64,000 nucleotides of DNA. Source: Ruminiclostridium cellulolyticum H10 (GTDB taxonomy: Bacteria; Bacillota; Clostridia; Acetivibrionales; DSM-1351). Shown here one piece after another: positions 46,701-54,722 of the stretch (positions within the stretch are counted from its first letter, which is position 1; the number at the start of each line of letters is the position of its first letter). The notes beneath the pieces were generated by a model. The model saw only the letters and a list, made by a program, of their open reading frames with translations, did no database searches and was not told the origin of the DNA. Location of the stretch: positions 2,286,501-2,350,500 of the forward strand of contig NC_011898.1 in assembly GCF_000022065.1 (NCBI RefSeq), given 5' to 3'. Made by a program: the position numbers and the translations under genes.

Positions 46701-48206
46701 TTACTTAATTATTATATCGTCATATACAGCCGTATTTGTAAAACTATTTCCTGTATCCAGTGCAATTCTGTCAAACTCAGTAATCGAACCTGTAAATGCA
46801 CAACCTGTTTTAATCAGCATATTATTAATGTATACATCAAATTTCTGATTAGAAGTATCGGCAACAATTTTTAAATCATACCATGTGTTTGAAGAAACTT
46901 TTTGTAATACATTTCTTGTTGAAGTTCCTGTAATCCAACCAAGCCCTTCTTCAAAATTTATAATGTCTATTCCTATGTTATTTCCATTGTAAAGTCTGAT
47001 TCTATCCCATCTTCCGGTATTCTCAAATTTAAAACCTACATTAAATGTAACAATACCTTTTTTAGCAGGGAAATCCTTGTATGCATAGCAATAGCCGGAT
47101 GTTGTGCTGTCTGACATTTTAAGAGCCTTGTCTCCATCTACAGAAAGTACTTGTATATCTGTTGATGCAGGTTGACTTATGTTCCATTGGTACGGGTCAG
47201 CGTTTGTCTTTACTCCTTCGAAGGTGTACCTGTGATAGTCGTTTGCAATCGCACCAAATTCAGCTGCAACCTTTACCGTATCTGTGTAGTTTAGAGATAC
47301 TGAGGTTCCGTTAATAAGTAAAGGCATCATCAGGTATGACGAATCATTTACTTTTCCTCCCCACGCACCTGCCCATCTATCGGTAAGTAATACAAAGTTT
47401 CGACCAACCGGAAAAACGCATGCACCTTGAGAGTCATAGCATGTTGAATTACCTAGATTGGTTAAACCTGTCCAGCCTGAAGATATTGATGTGGAAGTAG
47501 CATATTTCTGCTGATTTGGACCCCACCCGGTACATCCTGACGTTATCAGGTAATAGATATTATCACGTTTAAACATACATGGAGCTTCTCGATATTGTCC
47601 CGGCCAAAGAGTTACCACTTGTGAGGCTACTGACTTATAATCCGATGTAAGCCTGTAAACTACCAAATCGGCATTTTCGTTTGCAGCAGAGATAAAATAT
47701 CCTGTACCATCAGTATCCACAAAGGTGGTGCAATCTCTTGACATGTTATTATTGGGTCTAAAACTTCCAATATAAGTAAACGGACCAGTCGGGCTTGTAC
47801 TGTATGCTACAGCCGCCCTTGCCAATGTATAGTCCCTGCCGTTTTCGTAATGCATCCACATTACATATTGGTTTGTTGATGCATTATACATAACTTTCGG
47901 TCTTTCTATATTGCAGGAGTTAAGCTCTGCCGCAGATGTTCTGGATAAGGCATTACCCATATCTGTCCAATTCACAAGATCAGTTGAAGAGTAAACCTTC
48001 ACAGATACAAACAGGTTATTTGTATCACGGTTTTCTCCATACCAATAATATGTTTCGCCTACCTTGATGATACTGCCCCCGTGTGCCTGCACGCCTCCAA
48101 AATTTGTGCCGTTATTTATTATGCCAATTTCGGCAAAGGCTACAGAAGTGCCTAATACAAGAACGGTAAAGATAACCATAAATAAAGCGGTTAATTTTTT
48201 TATCAT
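46701..48206 (-). CDS. Secreted glycoside hydrolase, GH43 (exo-beta-1,3-galactanase-like)
   Basis: The 501-residue protein has a signal peptide (residues 1-25, ending VAFAE). Residues about 30-325 form a five-bladed propeller of the GH43 type (VQAHGGSIIKVGETYYWYGE, IERPKVMYN, YREAPCMFKRDNIYYLITSG, and DRWAG). The QAHGG start is like subfamily 24, which contains exo-beta-1,3-galactanases acting on arabinogalactan. The last 170 residues form a beta-sandwich (concanavalin-like; TWYDLKIVADTSNQKFDVYI). No dockerin is present, so it would not be cellulosomal. Substrate is inference. Confidence 0.85.
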   Translation of the reverse strand: MIKKLTALFMVIFTVLVLGTSVAFAEIGIINNGTNFGGVQAHGGSIIKVGETYYWYGENRDTNNLFVSVKVYSSTDLVNWTDMGNALSRTSAAELNSCNIERPKVMYNASTNQYVMWMHYENGRDYTLARAAVAYSTSPTGPFTYIGSFRPNNNMSRDCTTFVDTDGTGYFISAANENADLVVYRLTSDYKSVASQVVTLWPGQYREAPCMFKRDNIYYLITSGCTGWGPNQQKYATSTSISSGWTGLTNLGNSTCYDSQGACVFPVGRNFVLLTDRWAGAWGGKVNDSSYLMMPLLINGTSVSLNYTDTVKVAAEFGAIANDYHRYTFEGVKTNADPYQWNISQPASTDIQVLSVDGDKALKMSDSTTSGYCYAYKDFPAKKGIVTFNVGFKFENTGRWDRIRLYNGNNIGIDIINFEEGLGWITGTSTRNVLQKVSSNTWYDLKIVADTSNQKFDVYINNMLIKTGCAFTGSITEFDRIALDTGNSFTNTAVYDDIIIK

Positions 48207-48324
48207 ACTTCCCCCTCCTAAAATAATAATTCGATATATTTATAATATATATTTTAGGTAATATTGTAAATAATTATATAAACCTCCAGTTTTTTAATCT
48301 CGTACCAGCACTTGTTATTTAAAA

Positions 48325-48359
48325 GGGCTTATATGACTCTTTTGAAATCATATAAGCCC
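48325..48359 (-). terminator. Terminator of the zinc-ribbon gene
   Basis: GGGCTTATATGA and TCATATAAGCCC, 12 perfect bases per arm, then T4 on the minus strand. Confidence 0.8.
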
Positions 48360-48379
48360 AAAACCAATTTGTACTTTTA

Positions 48380-48586
48380 TTAACTATTTACTTTTCCTGA
48401 CAAACTGCTTAATTTTTTTTCAAGTTCATTAAGCCTGTTATTAAAATTATTACAATCTGTTACCCCAACAACAGTACCACAGACTAAGCACTGAACAAAT
48501 GACAAATTAAAGTTGGTTCCTGCCATAGATTTTTCAACCATCTCAAAATTATGACTATTGCATTTTGGACATGTACTCCAAGCCAT
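48380..48586 (-). CDS. Small zinc-ribbon protein with C-terminal helix
   Basis: A 68-residue protein. CPKC at residue 5 and CLVCG at residue 33 are the metal ligands, followed by a coiled helix (FNNRLNELEKKLSSL). The ATG at 48586 is chosen because GGAGG is 8 bases before it; a frame extension to 48625 lacks such a site. It is of the type that precedes or accompanies regulatory or nucleic-acid-binding proteins. The function is not known. Confidence 0.65.
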   Translation of the reverse strand: MAWSTCPKCNSHNFEMVEKSMAGTNFNLSFVQCLVCGTVVGVTDCNNFNNRLNELEKKLSSLSGKVNS

Positions 48587-48774
48587 ACAGCAACCCTCCA
48601 GTTTGTTTTCATAGAATAATAACAATTAAGCTCCGTTATGCACGGAGCTATTAAAAGGATGTACCTTATGAATAAGGTTTGTAATTATTTTACATCGATT
48701 GTATTAATTTGCTATTTAGAATTCGTTAATTTCTTGTTAATTTGATTCTAAACTATAGTTGATTGTTTTAAAAT

Positions 48775-48810
48775 AAAAAAACCCTTGATATTATACTCAA
48801 GGATTTTTCG
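48775..48810 (-). terminator. Terminator of yesL
   Basis: ATCCTTGA and TCAAGGGT arms followed by a run of T on the minus strand. Confidence 0.75.
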
Positions 48811-48818
48811 CTAGTTTT

Positions 48819-49712
48819 TTAATCATTTTCTTCAGGTAATTCTTTTTTGTAAAAACCTTCACCGTTGTCATCATCGGTGTCTTCTTCGTCCTCACCAATT
48901 TCTTCTGCTGTAGACTGCAAAGGATCTACAACATATCTCTTAATAATAGGGTTCACGAAGAAATTATTCATCAGTCCAATAACGCTAGGAATAATAAGTA
49001 AATACAAAATCACTCCTATGACGGGGTTGTAGAAAGTTGCATATGCAATTAAAATGTTTAAAATTAAAAACAGTATATTAGGTAACAGCTTTAAAATTGA
49101 AAATATAAAAGCGTTTTTATAAAGGTTCTTAATGCTTAATTTAACTGTTACCAGCATTGGGTATAAATATAAATGCATTATACAGTAAATAACTATGGAT
49201 AGAAATACAAAGGCTGAAGCCGCTGTTGAAAGTATTCCTTCCATACTAAGGTAGAAATTCAATGCTATACCCAGTATATACATTACTACAAAATCAATTC
49301 CTGTAATTATCATTCCTTGTTTAAAATTCTTAATGAAATTATCCTTAAAATCCCACCATATAAACGCATGTTCTTCTCTTGAATAATTTCTCATAATATA
49401 AGTGAAACCTGCTTGTACAGGTCCGATTGTTATCACAGATAAAAACATCATTATAGCTGCAAGAAATACTCTGATATAAAAATCACTGAATCCTCCATTA
49501 TCAATATTGATTTTCTGCAAATAAACGGTAGAAACATATAATGCCAGCAGCAAAGCGGGTATATTACAAAGGATATATAAAAGGTTTATCCTTATCAAAT
49601 GCCAAAATTTGCGTTTTAAAACCTCAAAGAATATAAAAAATCTCGGTTTTGGAGGTGCGTCTTTTTCAACTCCTGGTCCCGGCTTATTATAATTTGAACT
49701 AAATAGACCCAC
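48819..49712 (-). CDS. YesL-like membrane protein (DUF624)
   Basis: The 297-residue protein has about six membrane segments (LIRINLLYILCNIPALLLAL, IMMFLSVITIGPVQAGFTYI, LLPNILFLILNILIAY), with RKFWHLIRINLLY near the N-terminus as in YesL/DUF624. A cytosolic acidic tail (EEIGEDEEDTDDDNGEG) follows. YesL-like genes are found near carbohydrate uptake genes, but the biochemical role is unknown. The gene is isolated between terminators. Confidence 0.85.
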   Translation of the reverse strand: MGLFSSNYNKPGPGVEKDAPPKPRFFIFFEVLKRKFWHLIRINLLYILCNIPALLLALYVSTVYLQKINIDNGGFSDFYIRVFLAAIMMFLSVITIGPVQAGFTYIMRNYSREEHAFIWWDFKDNFIKNFKQGMIITGIDFVVMYILGIALNFYLSMEGILSTAASAFVFLSIVIYCIMHLYLYPMLVTVKLSIKNLYKNAFIFSILKLLPNILFLILNILIAYATFYNPVIGVILYLLIIPSVIGLMNNFFVNPIIKRYVVDPLQSTAEEIGEDEEDTDDDNGEGFYKKELPEEND

Positions 49713-49785
49713 AAATAACTCTCCTTTTTTTTATGTCGTCAAATAGTATTGTACCAGTAGCAGCTTTTTACTTCAACATATTTCG

Positions 49786-49814
49786 TGTAAAATAAATAAT
49801 TTATTTATTTTACA
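49786..49814. repeat. Perfect 29-base palindrome upstream of yesL
   Basis: TGTAAAATAAATAA (49786-49799), one T, then TTATTTATTTTACA (49801-49814). It lies 74 bases upstream of the yesL start. It is AT-rich but perfect, and may be an operator or a hairpin. Confidence 0.6.
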
Positions 49815-49853
49815 TTATGGTAATATAATTTTAAAATTTTTTAAAATATTATA

Positions 49854-49882
49854 TTGACAACCTAATTAGTAGCTAGTATAAT
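49854..49882 (+). promoter_or_regulatory. Promoter of tRNA-Leu
   Basis: TTGACA (49854-49859), 17 bases, TATAAT (49877-49882). Both boxes are perfect, 50 bases before the tRNA. Confidence 0.9.
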
Positions 49883-49931
49883 CATACTTGCTGATGCGAA
49901 ATGTAGCAGCTATGTAAAAAAATTAATAGAT

Positions 49932-50014
49932 GCGGTCGTGGCGGAACTGGCAGACGCGTACGTTTGAGGGGCGTATGGGAGACCGTGTGGGTTCAAGTCC
50001 CACCGTCCGCACCA
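49932..50014 (+). tRNA. tRNA-Leu (anticodon GAG)
   Basis: The class II tRNA has an encoded CCA end. Acceptor arms GCGGTCG and CGTCCGC pair except for U5-U68. The anticodon stem TACGT/GCGTA holds the loop TTGAGGG, so the anticodon is GAG and reads CUC and CUU. The variable arm and the T arm GTGGGTTCAAGTCCCAC are intact. The terminator follows directly. Confidence 0.95.
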
Positions 50015-50022
50015 AAAAGAAA

Positions 50023-50052
50023 AACTACTGGATTTGATTCAGTAGTTTTTTG
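50023..50052 (+). terminator. Terminator of tRNA-Leu
   Basis: AACTACTG and CAGTAGTT arms with a 9-base loop, then a T-run. Confidence 0.85.
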
Positions 50053-50134
50053 TTATGTCCCCTTTTCTTGACTTGTATATTATAAAGATTACAAACTACA
50101 CTTTGTTCCGAATTAGTTCACCTTATCACAATAT

Positions 50135-50272
50135 ATGGGAACTGGATTTTTACTTGAAGGAACTGCCAAATTTCTAAAAGATGGAGATAACTTTAAGATG
50201 ATGAAAGAAAAGTGTCCATTCCTTACAAGAACATTAGAAGTTACAGTTACCTCATGTAAACAAACTCTATAA
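50135..50272 (+). other. Doubtful short ORF, possible gene remnant
   Basis: The 45-codon frame (MGTGFLLEGTAKFLKDGD, then FKMMKEKCPFLTRT) lacks a clear ribosome site. It looks protein-like (mixed charged and hydrophobic residues) and could be the tail of a lost gene next to the tRNA. I do not recognise it. The rest of 50053-50425 holds only the terminator at 50284-50328. Confidence 0.25.
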
Positions 50273-50283
50273 AAAATTAAAAC

Positions 50284-50328
50284 ATACTTGGCTCAATAAT
50301 ACAACATTTGAGTCAAGTATTTTAATTT
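50284..50328 (+). terminator. Terminator-like hairpin before the DUF4157 gene
   Basis: ATACTTGGCTCAA and TTGAGTCAAGTAT with a single mismatch and a T-rich end. It separates the ORF remnant from the DUF4157 gene. Confidence 0.7.
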
Positions 50329-50437
50329 ATTAGTCTCCATTTCTACTTTCAAGTCCAAAATAAACCGAAAATGGTTGTCAAAGTTTAAAGATTAATACCT
50401 ATATTTATATATAATATTTTTTTCTGTGAGGTATTTA

Positions 50438-51802
50438 ATGTACGATAATGTAAAGTTAAACACAGCAAGGAAAAAAGATACTTCTTATATACAAAAACAA
50501 CCAAAACATACCCCTACAAGGTTAATGAAAAGCTCTGATCCAGCAGTTATAATTCAAAGACTGAGAAGATTCCCTCAATCATTTACAAAAGCTGATGCTA
50601 TGGTTTTACAACGTACCATCGGCAATAAGGCAGTTTGTAAGCTTATGGGAGAGATTGGATTATTTAATAATAGTCCTGCATCTATACAACAAGAGGCTTT
50701 ACCAGAAAAACTTACTCAAATGAAGAAAGAAAAAAATAAAACAGGTTTATCGGATAACTTGAAAGCTGGTGTTGAAAAGCTGTCAGGCTTATCTATGGAT
50801 GATGTCAGAGTACATTATAATTCAGGTAAACCTGAACGTTTAGGTGCATTGGCATACACTCAGGGAACTGATATCTATGTGTCCCCGGGACAAGAAAAAC
50901 ATATACCTCATGAGGTATGGCATGTGGTACAGCAAGTCCAGGGCAGGGTGAAGCCAACTATTCATATGTACGGGGCGGCTGTGAATGATGACGCAGGGCT
51001 AGAGCGAGAAGCTAGTGAAATGGGGAAAAAAGCGTGTAAAGAGACCATTCCGCGTGAAAAGGGTAAAACCAATGACCATATATGGTTATCGCATAACCCA
51101 ATAATTCAAGGGCAATGGCTTAATTTTGGAATAGGTCAGTTTCCGGACATAAAAACAATGGAAAACAGAGGTGAAAACCAAGTGACAAGTTTTCCTCAGA
51201 AGAATACCGTACAATCACAAAATGTATTAAGAATACATACTAAGTTTTTAGGTGACCCTAGAGTTAGAGATTTCATTTCACGTACATGTAAACACAAGCC
51301 TGTGATAAATGAAAGAAAAGAGCCAATTCAAATGGTTGTTCTTGCTTCATTTTACGGTGCACCGGTACAATCATGGGCCATATTACAAGCTCCATTAGCC
51401 CCAGGACCCCTTGGTGCTCCGAATCCTCCTGGTTGGGTTGGAAATGCGCATCCAAATCACCACCAGAGGAGCCATTTGATAGGAGGACAATTTGGAGCAC
51501 CTAAAACATTAAACAATTTAGTAACCCTTACGGACGGCTCAAATCATCCGGGTATGTCAGTACATGAAAATATCTTAGCTGCAGCAATTGCTAATAACCC
51601 TGCTCATCTATTCTTATACCATGTAACAACTGACAATACTGTTTTTGCGGCTACAAATTCGGTCGGTATTCCTACTGTTGCAACTCCCGCACCACAGGGA
51701 GTTATAATGGATGCTGTGAATTTAACTACGGGAATTCCTGTATTACAAGCCGTTTATGTACCTAACAATATTTTCCAAAACCATGCCGGATGTGTTGATT
51801 GA
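50438..51802 (+). CDS. Orphan DUF4157 (eCIS-core) protein with C-terminal nuclease-like domain
   Basis: The 454-residue protein has no signal peptide or membrane segment. Residues 55-70 contain LQRTIGNKAVCKL, a motif common in DUF4157 proteins. Residues about 110-200 are the DUF4157 core: SMDDVRVHYNSGKPERLGA, YTQGTDIYVSPGQEKHIPH, HEVWH at 158-162 (zincin-type HExxH) and LEREA. Such proteins are marker cargo of extracellular contractile injection systems. Residues about 295-400 contain HQRSHLIGGQFG (342-353), LNNLVTLT (358-365), N369 and E377, the order of a DNA/RNA non-specific endonuclease (beta-beta-alpha metal). No sheath, tube or baseplate gene and no immunity gene are beside it. ATG 50438 is chosen over GTG 50426 for the GAGG site. 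Confidence 0.8.
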   Translation: MYDNVKLNTARKKDTSYIQKQPKHTPTRLMKSSDPAVIIQRLRRFPQSFTKADAMVLQRTIGNKAVCKLMGEIGLFNNSPASIQQEALPEKLTQMKKEKNKTGLSDNLKAGVEKLSGLSMDDVRVHYNSGKPERLGALAYTQGTDIYVSPGQEKHIPHEVWHVVQQVQGRVKPTIHMYGAAVNDDAGLEREASEMGKKACKETIPREKGKTNDHIWLSHNPIIQGQWLNFGIGQFPDIKTMENRGENQVTSFPQKNTVQSQNVLRIHTKFLGDPRVRDFISRTCKHKPVINERKEPIQMVVLASFYGAPVQSWAILQAPLAPGPLGAPNPPGWVGNAHPNHHQRSHLIGGQFGAPKTLNNLVTLTDGSNHPGMSVHENILAAAIANNPAHLFLYHVTTDNTVFAATNSVGIPTVATPAPQGVIMDAVNLTTGIPVLQAVYVPNNIFQNHAGCVD

Positions 51803-51823
51803 TAAGAAGACAAAAAATCCACA

Positions 51824-51851
51824 TAAAAAACAGGTACATATAATGTACCTG
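51824..51851 (-). terminator. Terminator of ligA (minus strand)
   Basis: CAGGTACAT and ATGTACCTG, 3-base loop, then T6 on the minus strand. It sits at the convergent junction with the DUF4157 gene. Confidence 0.8.
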
Positions 51852-51883
51852 CCAATTATCATACTATTAAATTAATTTTAACT

Positions 51884-53857
51884 CTACTCAGGCCTTACCC
51901 CGTTATTCAGCCATTCTAGAAACTGAGCCTCTGTTATAATACTTATGTTCAACTCTTTTGCCTTCTTATTCTTTGAAGAATTAGACATATTATCATTATT
52001 TATAAGGTAGTTGGTTTTGGAAGTAACTGCTCCTGTTACCTTTCCGCCCTTTTCTTCAATGACATCCTTTAATTCATCCCTGTTCTTAAACTGCTCAACA
52101 GAACCCGTAATTACAAAATTCAAATTTTCAAAAATCTGTTCCGATTGGGATAACTGAACCTCTTCAAGTTCCAGTTCATTTAAAACATCTTGAACTATAA
52201 CCTTCTTCTTTTCATCGGAGAAGAATCTAATAAAGGATTCGGCCATAATATCACCAATTCCGCCTATCTGAATTAATTCACTAAACTCAGCATTTTCAAT
52301 TTTGTTCCAATCATATTTAAAATACCTGCAAATAAGCTTTGCATTTGACAGACCTACATTTGGAATTCCAAGGCTGTACAGAAGCCTTACAGCAGTTGTT
52401 TTTCTTGCTTTATTTATTGATGTTATCAACTTGTTAAAGGATTTTTCACCAAGGCCCTCCAGCTCAAGTATTTCATTTTTGTACTTTTCTATATGAAACA
52501 AGTCCGCCAGCTCCTTTATTAAGCCCTTGGCAATTAATTTTTCTAAAGTAGCTTCAGACAAACCTTCCATATTCATAGCATCCCTGCCCACGAAATGCGT
52601 AAATGACTTTATCTGCTTTGCAAGACACTCATTATTAACACAGTATAATGTTTTTACACCATTTTCCTGCTTTATTTCAGTTTTGCCCTTGCATACCGGA
52701 CATTCTTCGGGTATCGGAGCCATGCCGCTTCTGGTCAGGTTTTCAGAAATCTGGGGTATTATCATATTTGCCTTGTATACACCTATGGTATCACCTATTC
52801 CAAGCTCGAGACCTTCCATGATACTGATATTGTGAATACTTGCCCTGCTTACGGTAGTGCCTTCAAGCTCCACAGGCTCGAAAATAGCAATAGGATTTAT
52901 AAGACCTGTTCTGGAAGGACTCCACTCAATATTAAGAAGGGTCGTTTCCTTGATTTCATCCCTCCATTTAAAGGCAATAGAATCTCTTGGAAACTTGGCT
53001 GTTGAACCCAAGGATTCCCCGTAGGCTATGTCTTCAAATGTAAGCACCAGTCCGTCTGACGGAAAATCATTTGCTTCAATATTCTGTGAAAACCATTGAA
53101 CTGTTTCTTCTATATTAGAACTCGTTACCTCTTTAAAATCCACTATATCAAAGCCCTGATTTTTTAACCAGTTCATCTGAGAAGCTCTGGAATTATCCAA
53201 CTCAACATTATCGGCTTTTACCAACGAAAAGCCAAAGAAATATACATTCCTTTCCGATGTTACCTTGTTATTTAACTGCCTTACCGACCCGCTGCACAGG
53301 TTTCTCGGATTCTTATATTTTACACCTACATCAGCAATTTCATTATTTATTTTAATGAAATCAGAATAACGGATAATCGCCTCTCCACGTAAAATCAATG
53401 TACCCTTGTATGCTATAGTAACAGGCAGGTTCCTGAAAACCCGTGCATTATTTGTAATAACCTCTCCCTCTTCACCAGTGCCTCTTGTAACTGCCTTAAC
53501 CAAATGCCCGTCCTGATAGGTTAATACAATGGTAAGCCCGTCAAGTTTCCATGAAAGGATACCCTTTTGTGTTCCTAACCATTCCTTTAGTGTACCAACA
53601 TCTTTGGTCTTATCCAAAGACAGCATTGGCTTTTCATGACGTTCTTTAGGCAGATTGCTAAGCAGTTCATACCCTACATGAATAGATGGACTGTTGGATA
53701 AAACAACACCTGTTTCTTTTTCGAGTTCCAATAATTCGTCATAAAGCTTGTCGTATTCTATATTAGACATAATTTCAGTATTTTCCTGATAATATGCTTT
53801 TGCTGCTCTGTCTAGTATCTCAATTTTATCTTTCATCAATTGAATTTTATCTGCCAT
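51884..53857 (-). CDS. ligA: NAD-dependent DNA ligase LigA (divergent copy)
   Basis: The 657-residue protein has the adenylation domain with Lys104 in WKLDG, the OB domain, a zinc finger (CPVCKGK and CVNNECLAKQ, four Cys), HhH repeats (LIQIGGIGDIMAESFIRFF) and a C-terminal BRCT (FVITGSVEQFKNRDELKDVI). All parts are present. The motif normally reading NAAAGSLRQLD appears as NLCSGSVRQLN, and the first domain is unlike the usual clostridial LigA. It may therefore be a second ligase rather than the housekeeping one. Its neighbours give no functional hint. Confidence 0.9.
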   Translation of the reverse strand: MADKIQLMKDKIEILDRAAKAYYQENTEIMSNIEYDKLYDELLELEKETGVVLSNSPSIHVGYELLSNLPKERHEKPMLSLDKTKDVGTLKEWLGTQKGILSWKLDGLTIVLTYQDGHLVKAVTRGTGEEGEVITNNARVFRNLPVTIAYKGTLILRGEAIIRYSDFIKINNEIADVGVKYKNPRNLCSGSVRQLNNKVTSERNVYFFGFSLVKADNVELDNSRASQMNWLKNQGFDIVDFKEVTSSNIEETVQWFSQNIEANDFPSDGLVLTFEDIAYGESLGSTAKFPRDSIAFKWRDEIKETTLLNIEWSPSRTGLINPIAIFEPVELEGTTVSRASIHNISIMEGLELGIGDTIGVYKANMIIPQISENLTRSGMAPIPEECPVCKGKTEIKQENGVKTLYCVNNECLAKQIKSFTHFVGRDAMNMEGLSEATLEKLIAKGLIKELADLFHIEKYKNEILELEGLGEKSFNKLITSINKARKTTAVRLLYSLGIPNVGLSNAKLICRYFKYDWNKIENAEFSELIQIGGIGDIMAESFIRFFSDEKKKVIVQDVLNELELEEVQLSQSEQIFENLNFVITGSVEQFKNRDELKDVIEEKGGKVTGAVTSKTNYLINNDNMSNSSKNKKAKELNISIITEAQFLEWLNNGVRPE

Positions 53858-53928
53858 ACTTCCCTCCGAATTGTCATGTATAATAAGTATTTATGTTAAC
53901 ATTTTTCAATAATTTCTGCCATATATAA

Positions 53929-54633
53929 TCAGTACCTTTTCCGGATAGGTCTGCTTTTATTTTTTAAGAAAACGGAATAAACCGCAAAAATGGATATTCC
54001 TACCCAAATCAAGCCCCAAACTATAGCCGGAATATGAGTAAGTCTGGCTAAGGAAACAGCATCGGTTACCGGCATACTGCCAATTCTGAAAAAGCCAAAC
54101 TGATATCCCAACTGAATTATAACGGTATCCACCAGTGTGTCATATATAGCGTATGTAACACTACCGATACCAATTATCTCAATTACCCATTCATTAAGGG
54201 TTTCGTTCTGTATCATATAAAGTATAAGTGCAAAAACAGCAAATATCACTGAATAAAGCATTGTAAAGGACACAATCCCAGAATATTTGAATGTGAATGC
54301 AAGAAATATAATAGCTATGACACCTATTATGTATTTTCTGAAACGGGTATTTTTAAGAACCAGTATCAGAATGGCAAAAAGAACACTCCCCAAATACCCT
54401 CCATTGGCAATAAAGAAGGATGACCACCAGCTTTTGGGAAGTGACATTATATGCCCGCTTTCATTAAAATATATTTTTAGCTCGGTTATTCCGCTACCGG
54501 TGGCAATAGCCATGAATGCATGCCCCAATTCATGCATAAAAACAGTAAACAATTTAATAGGTTTAACCAAAAACGTGTTCCATAATAACATAAGTGAACT
54601 GAATATTATCAAAAATCTTCCTGTCTGCTTCAA
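53929..54633 (-). CDS. M50-type membrane metallopeptidase
   Basis: The 234-residue protein has about six membrane segments. HELGH (34-38) lies in a segment TVFMHELGHAFMAIATG, as in peptidases of the M50B-like (site-2) group. A second metal-binding motif is not certain. Its substrate is unknown. It lies between ligA and gpr on the same strand; a sporulation role like that of SpoIVFB is possible but the sequence is not that protein. Confidence 0.78.
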   Translation of the reverse strand: MKQTGRFLIIFSSLMLLWNTFLVKPIKLFTVFMHELGHAFMAIATGSGITELKIYFNESGHIMSLPKSWWSSFFIANGGYLGSVLFAILILVLKNTRFRKYIIGVIAIIFLAFTFKYSGIVSFTMLYSVIFAVFALILYMIQNETLNEWVIEIIGIGSVTYAIYDTLVDTVIIQLGYQFGFFRIGSMPVTDAVSLARLTHIPAIVWGLIWVGISIFAVYSVFLKNKSRPIRKRY

Positions 54634-54722
54634 TTTTACCTCCTAAAGGGAAAAGTCAATGTTAAATATCTTAAATAAAATTATAACCTCTGAAGCAGCA
54701 AAAGGGAAGATATTCATGTTTG

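Noticed and set aside
50438-51802. DUF4157 gene as part of a prophage
   Set aside because: No capsid, tail, integrase or lysis gene is near; neighbours are a tRNA and ligA.
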